Assembly: GCF_041687175.1 (NCBI RefSeq)
Contig: NZ_JAWLCK010000122.1
Location: forward strand, 1 to 7,703
Source: Lutispora sp041687175
Lineage (GTDB): Bacteria > Bacillota > Clostridia > Lutisporales > Lutisporaceae
Direction: 5' to 3'
DNA length: 7,703 nucleotides
In this document: positions 1 to 5,530 of the stretch, piece after piece
Layout: each line of letters opens with the position of its first letter
Position numbering within the stretch: the first letter of the stretch is position 1
Position numbers and translations under genes: made by a program
The notes under the pieces: model-generated
Databases searched by the model: none
What the model was told of the DNA's origin: nothing
Seen by the model: only the letters and a program-made list of their open reading frames with translations

Positions 1-1
1 A

Positions 2-268
2 TTGCCCCAGTTGGGTATAAAGGGCAAACCCCTTCACTCTATAAAGGGCACACCACCAAACTTGTTTTATGATATAAAGGGAGATGCATTTGCACCTCGT
101 AATCCAAAGGCTTTGAAAATAGATTTTGTAGAAAAACCGCCATATTTTACAGTAAGCCCTACACATAAGGCAAAAACCTGGCTGCTGGATCCGAGGGCAC
201 CCAAAGTAGAACCGCCTGAATCTATTGCAATACTTCGAAAGCAATGGGGGTTGAACAAAGATGAATGA
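2..268 (+). CDS. Oligopeptide/dipeptide ABC transporter ATP-binding protein, C-terminal end (OppD/DppD type, 5' truncated)
   Basis: The reading frame is open to the window edge, so only the last 88 or so residues are present and the ATPase core lies upstream, outside the window. What remains is the oligopeptide/dipeptide transporter C-terminal extension that follows the nucleotide-binding domain: the pattern I-K-G-T-P-P-N, then G-D-A-F-A-P-R-N-P, then a THKAKTWLLDPRAPKVEPP stretch near the end. In the family this tail belongs to the cytoplasmic ATPase that pairs with OppF/DppF to power peptide uptake. The four cysteines usual in this tail (G-C, R-C-P, one further C, and a C before W-L-L) are D, N, D and T here (residues 28, 34, 41 and 59 of the visible part), so the iron-sulfur cluster reported in some homologues cannot form. 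The stop overlaps the next gene by 8 bases, which implies translational coupling with the OppF partner. Assignment to this family is solid; peptide specificity is unknown. Confidence 0.85.
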   Translation: MPQLGIKGKPLHSIKGTPPNLFYDIKGDAFAPRNPKALKIDFVEKPPYFTVSPTHKAKTWLLDPRAPKVEPPESIAILRKQWGLNKDE

Positions 269-1205
269 TAAGGAAAGAGAAATCCTGTTAGAAGTAAAAA
301 ATTTATCAGTTGAATTCGGAAAGAGTAAAAAGAATAGATTCAGAGCAGTTGATAATGTGAGCTTCTTTATCTATAAAGGGGAAACCTTCGGATTAGTTGG
401 GGAGTCAGGCTCAGGTAAGACAACTATTGGAAGGGCTATAATACGTCTGAATGAAACAACAGAGGGCGAAATAATATTCAAGGGGAAGAAGATAAACGGA
501 AAGATAGACAAGGAACTGGACAAAGAGCTTACAAGAAAAATCCAGATGATATTCCAGGATCCTATGGCTTCCCTTAATGAAAGGGCAAAAGTTGATTATA
601 TAGTATCTGAAGGCTTATATAATATTAAAAACTATAAAAACGAAGAGGAAAGAAAGGCAAAGGTTGAAAAAGCCTTATTGGATGTAGGATTGCTGCCGGA
701 GTTTTTAAGCCGCTTCCCCCACGAGTTCTCAGGCGGACAAAGGCAGAGAATAGGAATTGCCAGAACTTTGGTTATGGAGCCGGAGCTAATAATAGCTGAT
801 GAGCCTATATCTGCACTGGATGTTTCTATTCGCGCTCAGGTATTGAACCTACTGTCTGAGCTCCAGAAAGACAAGGGGCTCACATACTTATTTATAGCTC
901 ACGACTTATCAGTTGTAAGATTCATAACTGACAGGCTGGCTGTAATCCATAAAGGAAAAATAGTAGAGCTGGCAGAAACTGAAAAACTTTTCAATAATCC
1001 TTTGCATCCCTATACCCGATCCCTGCTTTCTGCTATACCATTGCCGGATCCAAGGCGTGAGAAGAATAAGATTCTTGAAGTCTATGACCCAAGCTGTCAT
1101 GACTATACCACTGATAAGCCAAAATGGGTAGAGATAGAGCCGGAGCATTTTGTATTGGGCAATGACAGGGAATTGGAAGAGTACAGAAAAATGCTGGAGA
1201 ATTAA
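261..1205 (+). CDS. oppF: Oligopeptide/dipeptide ABC transporter ATP-binding protein OppF/DppF
   Basis: This is the second ATPase of a peptide importer: it hydrolyses ATP on the cytoplasmic face of the membrane permease pair. All ABC landmarks are present in its 314 residues: Walker A GESGSGKT (47-54), Q-loop Q99 in MIFQDP, signature FSGGQRQR (156-163), Walker B LIIADEP (176-182), D-loop SALD, and switch histidine H214 in IAHD. The tail after LHPYTRSLLSAIPLPDP is the OppF-type extension, but it carries the HDYT...DKP...GND form rather than the Cys-rich form. The ATG at 261 overlaps the preceding ATPase stop (268) by 8 bases, so the two ATPases are coupled. No receptor or permease genes of this transporter are in view; they would be expected upstream. 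The gene ends 34 bases before the chosen start of the C39 peptidase gene, so one transcript is likely. The substrate (peptide) is inferred from the family. Confidence 0.93.
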   Translation: MNDKEREILLEVKNLSVEFGKSKKNRFRAVDNVSFFIYKGETFGLVGESGSGKTTIGRAIIRLNETTEGEIIFKGKKINGKIDKELDKELTRKIQMIFQDPMASLNERAKVDYIVSEGLYNIKNYKNEEERKAKVEKALLDVGLLPEFLSRFPHEFSGGQRQRIGIARTLVMEPELIIADEPISALDVSIRAQVLNLLSELQKDKGLTYLFIAHDLSVVRFITDRLAVIHKGKIVELAETEKLFNNPLHPYTRSLLSAIPLPDPRREKNKILEVYDPSCHDYTTDKPKWVEIEPEHFVLGNDRELEEYRKMLEN

Positions 1206-1227
1206 ATTGAGATTAAATATTTGCATT

Positions 1228-1234
1228 GGGGGTG
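1228..1234 (+). promoter_or_regulatory. Ribosome binding site GGGGGTG that sets a TTG start
   Basis: GGGGGTG pairs with the 16S rRNA tail in place of GGAGGTG (one G-U wobble) and lies 5 bases before the TTG at 1240. This supports 1240 over the earlier in-frame ATG at 1150, which is buried in oppF, and over the TTG at 1207, which has a weaker GGAGA. Confidence 0.6.
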
Positions 1235-1239
1235 TGACA

Positions 1240-2226
1240 TTGTTAAGGCATAAAGGATTGGATTTTACATCAGGTATATGCAATGGAGTGAGATTGAACA
1301 GCAAAGCTCAGCTGGAACTGGAAGATAGTATTTTAAATGGTATTTATACATCACCTGAAATAAGTACAAGTTATTTCACCAACCTGGTAGGAGCCTGGAA
1401 TGCGGAAACTCCTGAAGGAACAGAAGTAGAGGTTTTTTTTCAAGTCAGGAGAGAGGCTGAATGGTCTATGTGGTTTTCCTACGGCAAATGGTCCTCGGAA
1501 AAGAGGGCTAGCGTCAAGGATCAGAAAGACCATATTGCGCTTATGGATATCGATACCATAATTATTCTGGGCGGAAAGGCAGCAGATGGACTTAAATATA
1601 AGGTTATAATGAGAAGAAATTCCATGGATACATCAAGCCCAAAGTTATCAGCCATATCAGCAGCATTAAAGCTGTCAGATGGTGATGATTCGATAATCAG
1701 CGAAGATGAAAAATGGTTGAGGGACTTGGAAGTGCCTGAAAGATCACAGATGGTTATTCCTAAAATAGGCAACATAATATGCAGCCCTACCTCTTTATCC
1801 ATGGTAATGGAATACTATGGAGTCAATTTGCCTACCGAAGAGGTAGCTGAAGGAGTATATGACAGTGGAGCCAATATATACGGCAACTGGTCATATAATG
1901 TGGCTTATGCAGGTTCCAAGGGATTTGAGGCCTATGTTGAAAGATATCCGTCATCAGCAGGTATTAAAAGCATGATAGCCAAGGCTATGCCTGTTGTTGT
2001 ATCAATAAGAACCAAAGAAAAGGATGATTTAATAGGTGCTCCCCAGGCATATCCATCAGGGCATTTGATAGTTGTCAGAGGTTTTACTATTATAAATGGA
2101 GAGGAATATGTTATTGTCAACGACCCTGCTGCTCTCAATCATGAAACAGTAAGGAGAGAATATAAGCTTGCAGAGTTTGAAAAAGCGTGGTCAGGAATAG
2201 CATATATTTTAGAACCTAAATCCTGA
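1240..2226 (+). CDS. C39-family papain-like cysteine peptidase with N-terminal beta-rich domain
   Basis: The protein has 328 residues from the TTG at 1240. The C-terminal half (about 165-325) matches the peptidase C39-like (Peptidase_C39_2) pattern: oxyanion glutamine Q170 in ERSQM, nucleophile C181 in CSPTSLSMVMEYYG, catalytic histidine H275 in PSGHLIVVRGF and acidic partner D295 in VNDPAA. The N-terminal part (about 30-155) is rich in alternating hydrophobic and aromatic residues (SYFTNLVGAWNAETP, WSMWFSYGKWSS) and looks like the beta-sandwich domain found in related C39 proteins; it may hold the substrate. There is no signal peptide or membrane segment, so it appears cytoplasmic, unlike many secreted C39 proteins. 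It sits between a peptide importer ATPase and a D-aminopeptidase, suggesting that it cuts imported peptides. That role and its cleavage specificity are inference. It is not a bacteriocin-export C39 peptidase, since no ABC exporter domain is fused. TTG at 1207 (339 residues) is the alternative start. Confidence 0.8.
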   Translation: MLRHKGLDFTSGICNGVRLNSKAQLELEDSILNGIYTSPEISTSYFTNLVGAWNAETPEGTEVEVFFQVRREAEWSMWFSYGKWSSEKRASVKDQKDHIALMDIDTIIILGGKAADGLKYKVIMRRNSMDTSSPKLSAISAALKLSDGDDSIISEDEKWLRDLEVPERSQMVIPKIGNIICSPTSLSMVMEYYGVNLPTEEVAEGVYDSGANIYGNWSYNVAYAGSKGFEAYVERYPSSAGIKSMIAKAMPVVVSIRTKEKDDLIGAPQAYPSGHLIVVRGFTIINGEEYVIVNDPAALNHETVRREYKLAEFEKAWSGIAYILEPKS

Positions 2227-2270
2227 CAGATTTTGACATGATCATTTGAGGGGATTTTCAGGTTTTAGGA

Positions 2271-2276
2271 AAGGAG
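2271..2276 (+). promoter_or_regulatory. Ribosome binding site AAGGAG for the M55 peptidase TTG start
   Basis: AAGGAG lies 9 bases before the TTG at 2286. The start is confirmed by the protein, because the M55 family begins at this point with the zinc-binding D-x-E near residues 8-10. The 59-base gap after the C39 gene shows no terminator. Confidence 0.65.
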
Positions 2277-2285
2277 AAAGGACAA

Positions 2286-3107
2286 TTGAAAATATTTATA
2301 TCTGTGGATATGGAAGGAATATGGGGATTGGTATCTTCCTCCCATGTATCACATGAATCAAGTGAATATAACCGTACCAGAAGGCTTATGACTCAGGAAG
2401 CAAACTGGGTCATAGAAGAAGCTTTCAACAATGGGGCAACTGAAGTAGTAGTGAATGATTCTCACAGCAATATGGATAATTTGCTGATTGAAGAGTTGGA
2501 TCCAAGAGCTCAATTGATCAGCGGAGGTCCAAAACCTTTGAGTATGATGGAAGGAATTGACGATACCTTTGATGGAGTCATATTTGTCGGATATCATACA
2601 AGAGCAGGCACAATAAATGGAGTATTTAATCACACGTATTCAGGTAAATCCATAGCTAATGTAACAATAAACGGAAAGAAAATGGGAGAATGCGGCATTA
2701 ATGCAGGTGTGGCAGGATACTTCGGGGTTCCTATCCTTGCCATATCGGGAGATGATTTGCTGGCAGCCCAGGCTAGAGAAGAAATAGGAGATTTGGAAAC
2801 AATAATTGTCAAAAGGGCAATTTCAAGATACAGTGCACATAACTTTTCAAAAGAGACAGTCAGGGATCTTTACAGAACAAGATTGGCAGAAGCCATCAGA
2901 AATAGAGATAAGAAACCAGTTCTGAAATACGAAGGCAAGATAACCATGGACATTGAATTTAACAGAGAAGTGATGGCAGAATGTGCAATGCTTTTGCCTG
3001 AGGCTGTGAGAGTTGACGAAAAGACTATAAGAATAGAATCGGAAGATTATATTAAGATATTTATGATGTTCAGAGCAGCTTTAAATTTAGGCGGGTCAAT
3101 ATCCTAA
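2286..3107 (+). CDS. dppA: M55 zinc D-aminopeptidase, DppA family
   Basis: M55 peptidases are cytoplasmic, zinc-dependent, ring-forming enzymes; the best known, Bacillus subtilis DppA, removes N-terminal D-amino acids such as D-Ala from short peptides. This 273-residue protein is the usual family length. The expected metal ligands are visible: D8 and E10 in SVDMEG, H60 in NDSHSNMDN, H104 in GYHTRAG and E135 in GECGINAGVAG; the likely catalytic histidine is H116 in NHTYSG. The long G-V-P-I-L-A-I-S-G-D-D-L motif is also typical. The start is a TTG with AAGGAG 9 bases upstream. It lies behind peptide importer ATPases and a C39 peptidase, like the B. subtilis dpp locus where dppA travels with a dipeptide importer. 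This points to use of D-containing or cell-wall-derived peptides, although the true substrate is not shown by sequence. No clear terminator follows before the first rubrerythrin gene. Confidence 0.92.
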   Translation: MKIFISVDMEGIWGLVSSSHVSHESSEYNRTRRLMTQEANWVIEEAFNNGATEVVVNDSHSNMDNLLIEELDPRAQLISGGPKPLSMMEGIDDTFDGVIFVGYHTRAGTINGVFNHTYSGKSIANVTINGKKMGECGINAGVAGYFGVPILAISGDDLLAAQAREEIGDLETIIVKRAISRYSAHNFSKETVRDLYRTRLAEAIRNRDKKPVLKYEGKITMDIEFNREVMAECAMLLPEAVRVDEKTIRIESEDYIKIFMMFRAALNLGGSIS

Positions 3108-3119
3108 TTCCAAATTTAA

Positions 3120-3149
3120 TTGACATACAATGGATAAATAAAGTAATAT
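3120..3149 (+). promoter_or_regulatory. Possible sigma-A promoter for the first rubrerythrin
   Basis: A perfect TTGACA (3120-3125) is followed after 18 bases by TAATAT (3144-3149, 4 of 6 matches to the -10 consensus). It lies outside the part of the leader shared with the second rubrerythrin copy, so it would be specific to the first copy. Start mapping is not possible from sequence. Confidence 0.45.
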
Positions 3150-3163
3150 ATATTGTAATAACA

Positions 3164-3225
3164 TGTATTATTTTCCATTACTAAAGCCATACTATGTAAG
3201 AATAGTTTGGAAAGGAGGATAATAA
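3164..3225 (+). repeat. Rubrerythrin leader, copy 1 (duplicated upstream region)
   Basis: These 62 bases before the first rubrerythrin ATG align without gaps to 6247-6308 before the second copy, with 53 of 62 bases identical. The longest untouched core is AGCCATACTATGTAA (3185-3199), which contains a 9-bp dyad CATA-C-TATG and a possible -10 TACTAT (3190-3195). No good -35 sits at the right distance. The ribosome binding site AAAGGAGG (3211-3218) lies 7 bases before the ATG. Left of 3164 the similarity stops, which marks the duplication edge. Confidence 0.7.
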
Positions 3226-3783
3226 ATGTCAGTAAAAAATGATATGACTGCTGATTTCTTGCGCTCTGCTTATGGTGGAGAGAGCATGGCTCATATGAGG
3301 TACCTGATATGGGGAGATATAGCTGATAAAGAGAATATGCCCAATATTGGAAGACTCTTTAGAGCCATAGCCTATGCTGAATGGGCTCATGCAGACAATC
3401 ATTTTAAAGCTTTAAAAGAAAGGGTTGGAGCTTACAGTGTAACTGCCGGCGCCGCATTTGGTGTAGGTAAAACAGCAGATAACCTTGAAGGTGCAATTGG
3501 TGGAGAATTGCATGAAGTAGAGCAAATGTATCCTGTATATTTGGAAGCTGCCAGATTCCAGAATGAGAAGGATGCAGAGAAGGCCTTCCATTATGCCCTT
3601 GAAGCAGAAAAAATTCATGCTGAGCTTTTCAAGAAAGCTCAAGAAGCAGCAAAACAGGGCAAGGATATGGAATTAGGCCCGGTATACATTTGTCCTGTAT
3701 GTGGTCATACAGTAACGGATAACGCTCCTGATGTATGTCCCATATGCGGAGTAAAGAAGGAAATGTTTAAGGCATTCGAGTAG
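3226..3783 (+). CDS. rbr: Rubrerythrin, copy 1
   Basis: Rubrerythrin is a cytoplasmic di-iron peroxidase that reduces hydrogen peroxide with electrons from NAD(P)H through rubredoxin-like partners, protecting anaerobes from oxygen. The 185 residues hold an N-terminal four-helix ferritin-like domain with all expected di-iron ligands: E19, E52 and H55 (E-x-x-H), E94 and E97 (E-x-x-E), E128 and H131 (E-x-x-H). A C-terminal rubredoxin domain has iron ligands C156, C159, C171 and C174 (CPVCG and CPICG). Length and domain order are those of classical rubrerythrin. The ATG at 3226 has an excellent AAAGGAGG 7 bases away. It is followed by a strong terminator, so it can form its own transcript. The protein is 91% identical (17 differences) to the second copy at 6309-6866. 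None of the differences touches an iron ligand. Confidence 0.96.
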   Translation: MSVKNDMTADFLRSAYGGESMAHMRYLIWGDIADKENMPNIGRLFRAIAYAEWAHADNHFKALKERVGAYSVTAGAAFGVGKTADNLEGAIGGELHEVEQMYPVYLEAARFQNEKDAEKAFHYALEAEKIHAELFKKAQEAAKQGKDMELGPVYICPVCGHTVTDNAPDVCPICGVKKEMFKAFE

Positions 3784-3822
3784 AAATAGGATCTACATAA
3801 ATAATGTTTGCAAGTTTTAAGC

Positions 3823-3866
3823 AAAAAATATCCTAAGGTTCACTAATGAACCTTAGGATATTTTTT
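3823..3866 (+). terminator. Perfect 20-bp hairpin terminator after rubrerythrin copy 1
   Basis: Arms 3823-3842 and 3847-3866 are exact reverse complements around a 4-base loop CTAA. The arm starts with six A and ends with six T, giving a U-tract in either direction, so it is a good intrinsic terminator for + transcription and could also work on the other strand. It separates rubrerythrin copy 1 from the amino-acid importer promoter. Confidence 0.9.
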
Positions 3867-3887
3867 ATGATATTTTATACAAAATAC

Positions 3888-3916
3888 TTGCATAATAATA
3901 CGAGTGCGCGTATAAT
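3888..3916 (+). promoter_or_regulatory. Sigma-A promoter of the amino-acid ABC importer operon
   Basis: TTGCAT (3888-3893), a 17-base spacer and a perfect TATAAT (3911-3916) lie 45 bases before the receptor gene. The preceding terminator and the downstream operon fit this placement. A perfect 12-bp palindrome ATAATTAATTAT (3915-3926) covers the expected transcription start. An imperfect 11-bp dyad (3892-3902 against 3909-3919 or so, 9 of 11 pairs) spans the spacer and -10; either could be an operator. Confidence 0.65.
3889..3902 (+). promoter_or_regulatory. ArgR-box-like site overlapping the -35
   Basis: TGCATAATAATACG matches the arginine-repressor half-dyad TGNATWWWWATNCA at all but the last base. 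It covers the -35 and the start of the spacer, where a repressor would block polymerase. A clear second box is not seen, and AT-rich DNA gives chance matches, so this is a candidate only. Confidence 0.25.
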
Positions 3917-3947
3917 AATTAATTATCAATCTATTATTATTTATATA

Positions 3948-3955
3948 GGGGGAAG
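3948..3955 (+). promoter_or_regulatory. Ribosome binding site GGGGGAAG for the receptor TTG start
   Basis: GGGGGAAG lies 5 bases before the TTG at 3961, and the signal peptide starts cleanly there (MKKMLKKS). The ATG three codons later is a weaker choice because it would shorten the charged N-region and lengthen the spacing. Confidence 0.6.
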
Positions 3956-3960
3956 AAAAG

Positions 3961-4749
3961 TTGAAAAAGATGTTGAAAAAATCATTGCTGTTATTTTTAG
4001 CAGGAGTTTTGGCTTTATCATTTGCGGGGTGCGCCAAGAAAACAGAAACAGACAAGCTTGTGGTAGGTACAAGCGCAGATTATCCACCATACGAATGGCA
4101 TATAATGCAAGACGGTGAGGATAAGATTGTGGGATTTGATATTGAGATTGCAAAAGAAATTGCCAAGGATATGGGAAAAGAGCTTGAAATAAAGGATATG
4201 AATTTTTCATCTTTGCTGGGAGCTCTTGAGGCAGGTAAGATAGACTTGGTTTTGGCAGGTATGACACCGGATGAAGAAAAGAAGAAGAACGCTGATTTTA
4301 CTGAGATATATTATAAAGCAGAGCAAGGAGTAGTTATCAGACTGGAAGACAAGGATAAATACAAAACTGTAGATGATTTTGACGGCGTAAAGGTATCAGT
4401 ACAGCAGGGAACATCACAGGAAAAGATAGCTGCAGAACAATTAAAGGGAGCTCAGGTGAAAACTCTTACAAAGGTAGGAGATCTGATACTTGATTTGAAG
4501 GCTAAAAAATGTGACGCTGTTATTGTTGAGTTGCCGGTTGCTAAGGCATATGTTGAAGAAAATCCTGACCTGATAATAAGCGATGTATATGTAACAGATG
4601 AGGTTGGAGGAGCAGCTGCAGCAGTAAAGAAAGGAAATACTGAGCTCCTTGAACAGGTGAACAAAACATTGAAAAGATTGATGGACGAAGGCAAAATTGA
4701 TGAGTTTGTAGCTGATGCAATTAAGCTTTCTTCAGAAACAGCTGAATAA
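3961..4749 (+). CDS. Polar amino-acid ABC transporter substrate-binding lipoprotein (SBP family 3)
   Basis: This is the extracellular, membrane-anchored receptor that delivers an amino acid to the permease encoded next. Its 262 residues start with a lipoprotein signal: KKMLKK, a hydrophobic run (8-22), and lipobox FAGC with C24 as the lipidated cysteine. The mature part has family 3 landmarks: VVGTSADYPPYEW (34-46), GFDIEIAKEIA (58-68), ALEAGKIDLVLAGMT (88-102), VSVQQGTSQE and DAVIVELPVAKAYV near the hinge and second lobe. The residue that normally binds the ligand carboxylate (R77 in HisJ, in the E-R/K-R motif) is lysine K107 here, which is unusual. The genes downstream encode a matching permease and ATPase. 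Specificity (arginine, lysine, glutamine, cystine) cannot be read reliably; an ArgR-like site upstream hints at basic amino acids. The TTG start is chosen from the GGGGGAAG site and the signal peptide. Confidence 0.9.
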   Translation: MKKMLKKSLLLFLAGVLALSFAGCAKKTETDKLVVGTSADYPPYEWHIMQDGEDKIVGFDIEIAKEIAKDMGKELEIKDMNFSSLLGALEAGKIDLVLAGMTPDEEKKKNADFTEIYYKAEQGVVIRLEDKDKYKTVDDFDGVKVSVQQGTSQEKIAAEQLKGAQVKTLTKVGDLILDLKAKKCDAVIVELPVAKAYVEENPDLIISDVYVTDEVGGAAAAVKKGNTELLEQVNKTLKRLMDEGKIDEFVADAIKLSSETAE

Positions 4750-4840
4750 AAATTTTGAAAATGATGAATAAATTTACACAATATTATTGAATAATTATAA
4801 TTTTACGAAAATATTGGTCAATTATTTAGGGGGAAGCAGG
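4750..4840 (+). other. AT-rich spacer between receptor and permease genes
   Basis: These 91 bases are very AT-rich and show no terminator with a T-run and no convincing promoter. In-frame codons extend upstream of the permease to a TTG at 4787, but that site has no ribosome binding site. A spacer after the receptor gene often allows higher receptor expression; nothing visible here proves it. Confidence 0.4.
4829..4836 (+). promoter_or_regulatory. Ribosome binding site GGGGGAAG that sets the permease TTG start
   Basis: The same GGGGGAAG motif as before the receptor gene lies 4 bases before the TTG at 4841. It favours 4841 over the longer in-frame TTG at 4787, whose added 18 residues (NNYNFTKILVNYLGGSR) are not needed by the family. 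Confidence 0.6.
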
Positions 4841-5530
4841 TTGGACTTTATATTTTTAAACAAATACGGTTGGTATTATATAAATGGTGCAAAGAATACA
4901 ATCTTGCTTACATGCATTGCAATTACCTTCGGTATTGTTTTAGGATTGATATTTGCATTATTCAGACTATCCAATAATAAGCTGCTTAAATATATTGCTG
5001 TAACATATATAGAGGTTATCAGAGGTACGCCTATTTTGATTCAAATAATGATACTGTATTTTGGCATATCACAATATATAAGTTTCCCGGAAATACCTGT
5101 TCTGTCTAAGCTTATCGGCTATGATTCTTCAGATTTCATGACAGGGGCAGCAGCTGTGGCTATAAACAGCGGAGCATATGTGGCTGAAATAATCAGGGCA
5201 GGTATACAATCAATAAACAAAGGACAGATGGAAGCAGCCAGATCCTTGGGTCTCAGCAAATCTATGGCTATGAGATATGTTATAATACCTCAGGCATTCA
5301 AGAATATACTGCCGGCTCTTGGAAATGAATTTGTTACTCTTATTAAGGAAACCTCTATTGTATCTGTTATAGGAATAATGGAGCTTACAAAGGCCGGAGA
5401 TGTAGTCAGGGGAGCTACTGCAAAAGGATTTGAACCCCTCCTGATAGCTGCATCAATATATTTCTGTATAACATTTGCAGCTTCTAAGTTTGTCGGTTTC
5501 CTTGAAAGGAGGATGAGCGCAAGTGATTAA
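4841..5530 (+). CDS. Polar amino-acid ABC transporter permease (His/Glu/Gln/Arg family)
   Basis: This is the membrane channel of the importer, expected to work as a homodimer because only one permease gene is present. The 229 residues are a usual length for the family, with about five membrane segments; the first runs from about residue 20 to 41 after the family opening W-Y-Y-I-N-G-A-K-N-T. The strongly conserved EVIRGTPILIQI block (58-69) and the EAA loop that docks on the ATPase (EAARSLGLSKS, 131-141, with the invariant glycine at 137, followed by IIPQAFKNILPALGNEF) are both intact. The stop overlaps the ATPase start by 8 bases (5523-5530), so translation of the two is coupled. The start is the TTG at 4841 with GGGGGAAG upstream. 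Substrate is the same as that of the neighbouring receptor, and undetermined. Confidence 0.93.
   Translation: MDFIFLNKYGWYYINGAKNTILLTCIAITFGIVLGLIFALFRLSNNKLLKYIAVTYIEVIRGTPILIQIMILYFGISQYISFPEIPVLSKLIGYDSSDFMTGAAAVAINSGAYVAEIIRAGIQSINKGQMEAARSLGLSKSMAMRYVIIPQAFKNILPALGNEFVTLIKETSIVSVIGIMELTKAGDVVRGATAKGFEPLLIAASIYFCITFAASKFVGFLERRMSASD

Noticed and set aside
16..82. Three copies of TATAAAGGG(C/A) at 16, 40 and 73
   Set aside because: They encode the I-K-G triplets of the OppD tail at uneven spacing; codon reuse explains them better than a regulatory repeat.
1150..1239. Longer reading frame of the C39 peptidase beginning at ATG 1150 inside oppF
   Set aside because: The added 30 residues overlap the conserved end of oppF, have no ribosome binding site and do not resemble a signal peptide or domain; TTG 1240 has a good site.
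2234..2260. TTGACA between the C39 and M55 genes as a promoter
   Set aside because: No -10 lies at 16 to 18 bases, and the short gap without terminator fits a shared transcript.
3152..3170. PerR-box-like or Fur-like dyad around TTGTAATAACATGTATTA
   Set aside because: Only one half fits the PerR consensus, and the site is not shared with the second rubrerythrin leader.
3784..3960. Riboswitch or T-box before the amino-acid importer
   Set aside because: Only about 40 bases follow the predicted transcription start, too short for a known leader; the strong hairpin here belongs to the upstream gene.
3846..4118. Open frame of 90 codons on the + strand over the terminator and importer promoter
   Set aside because: It starts in the terminator hairpin and runs out of frame through the receptor signal peptide, with no ribosome binding site or recognisable motif.
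3843..4267. Minus-strand frames opposite the promoter and the receptor gene
   Set aside because: They are antisense shadows of the receptor coding sequence and of AT-rich spacer.
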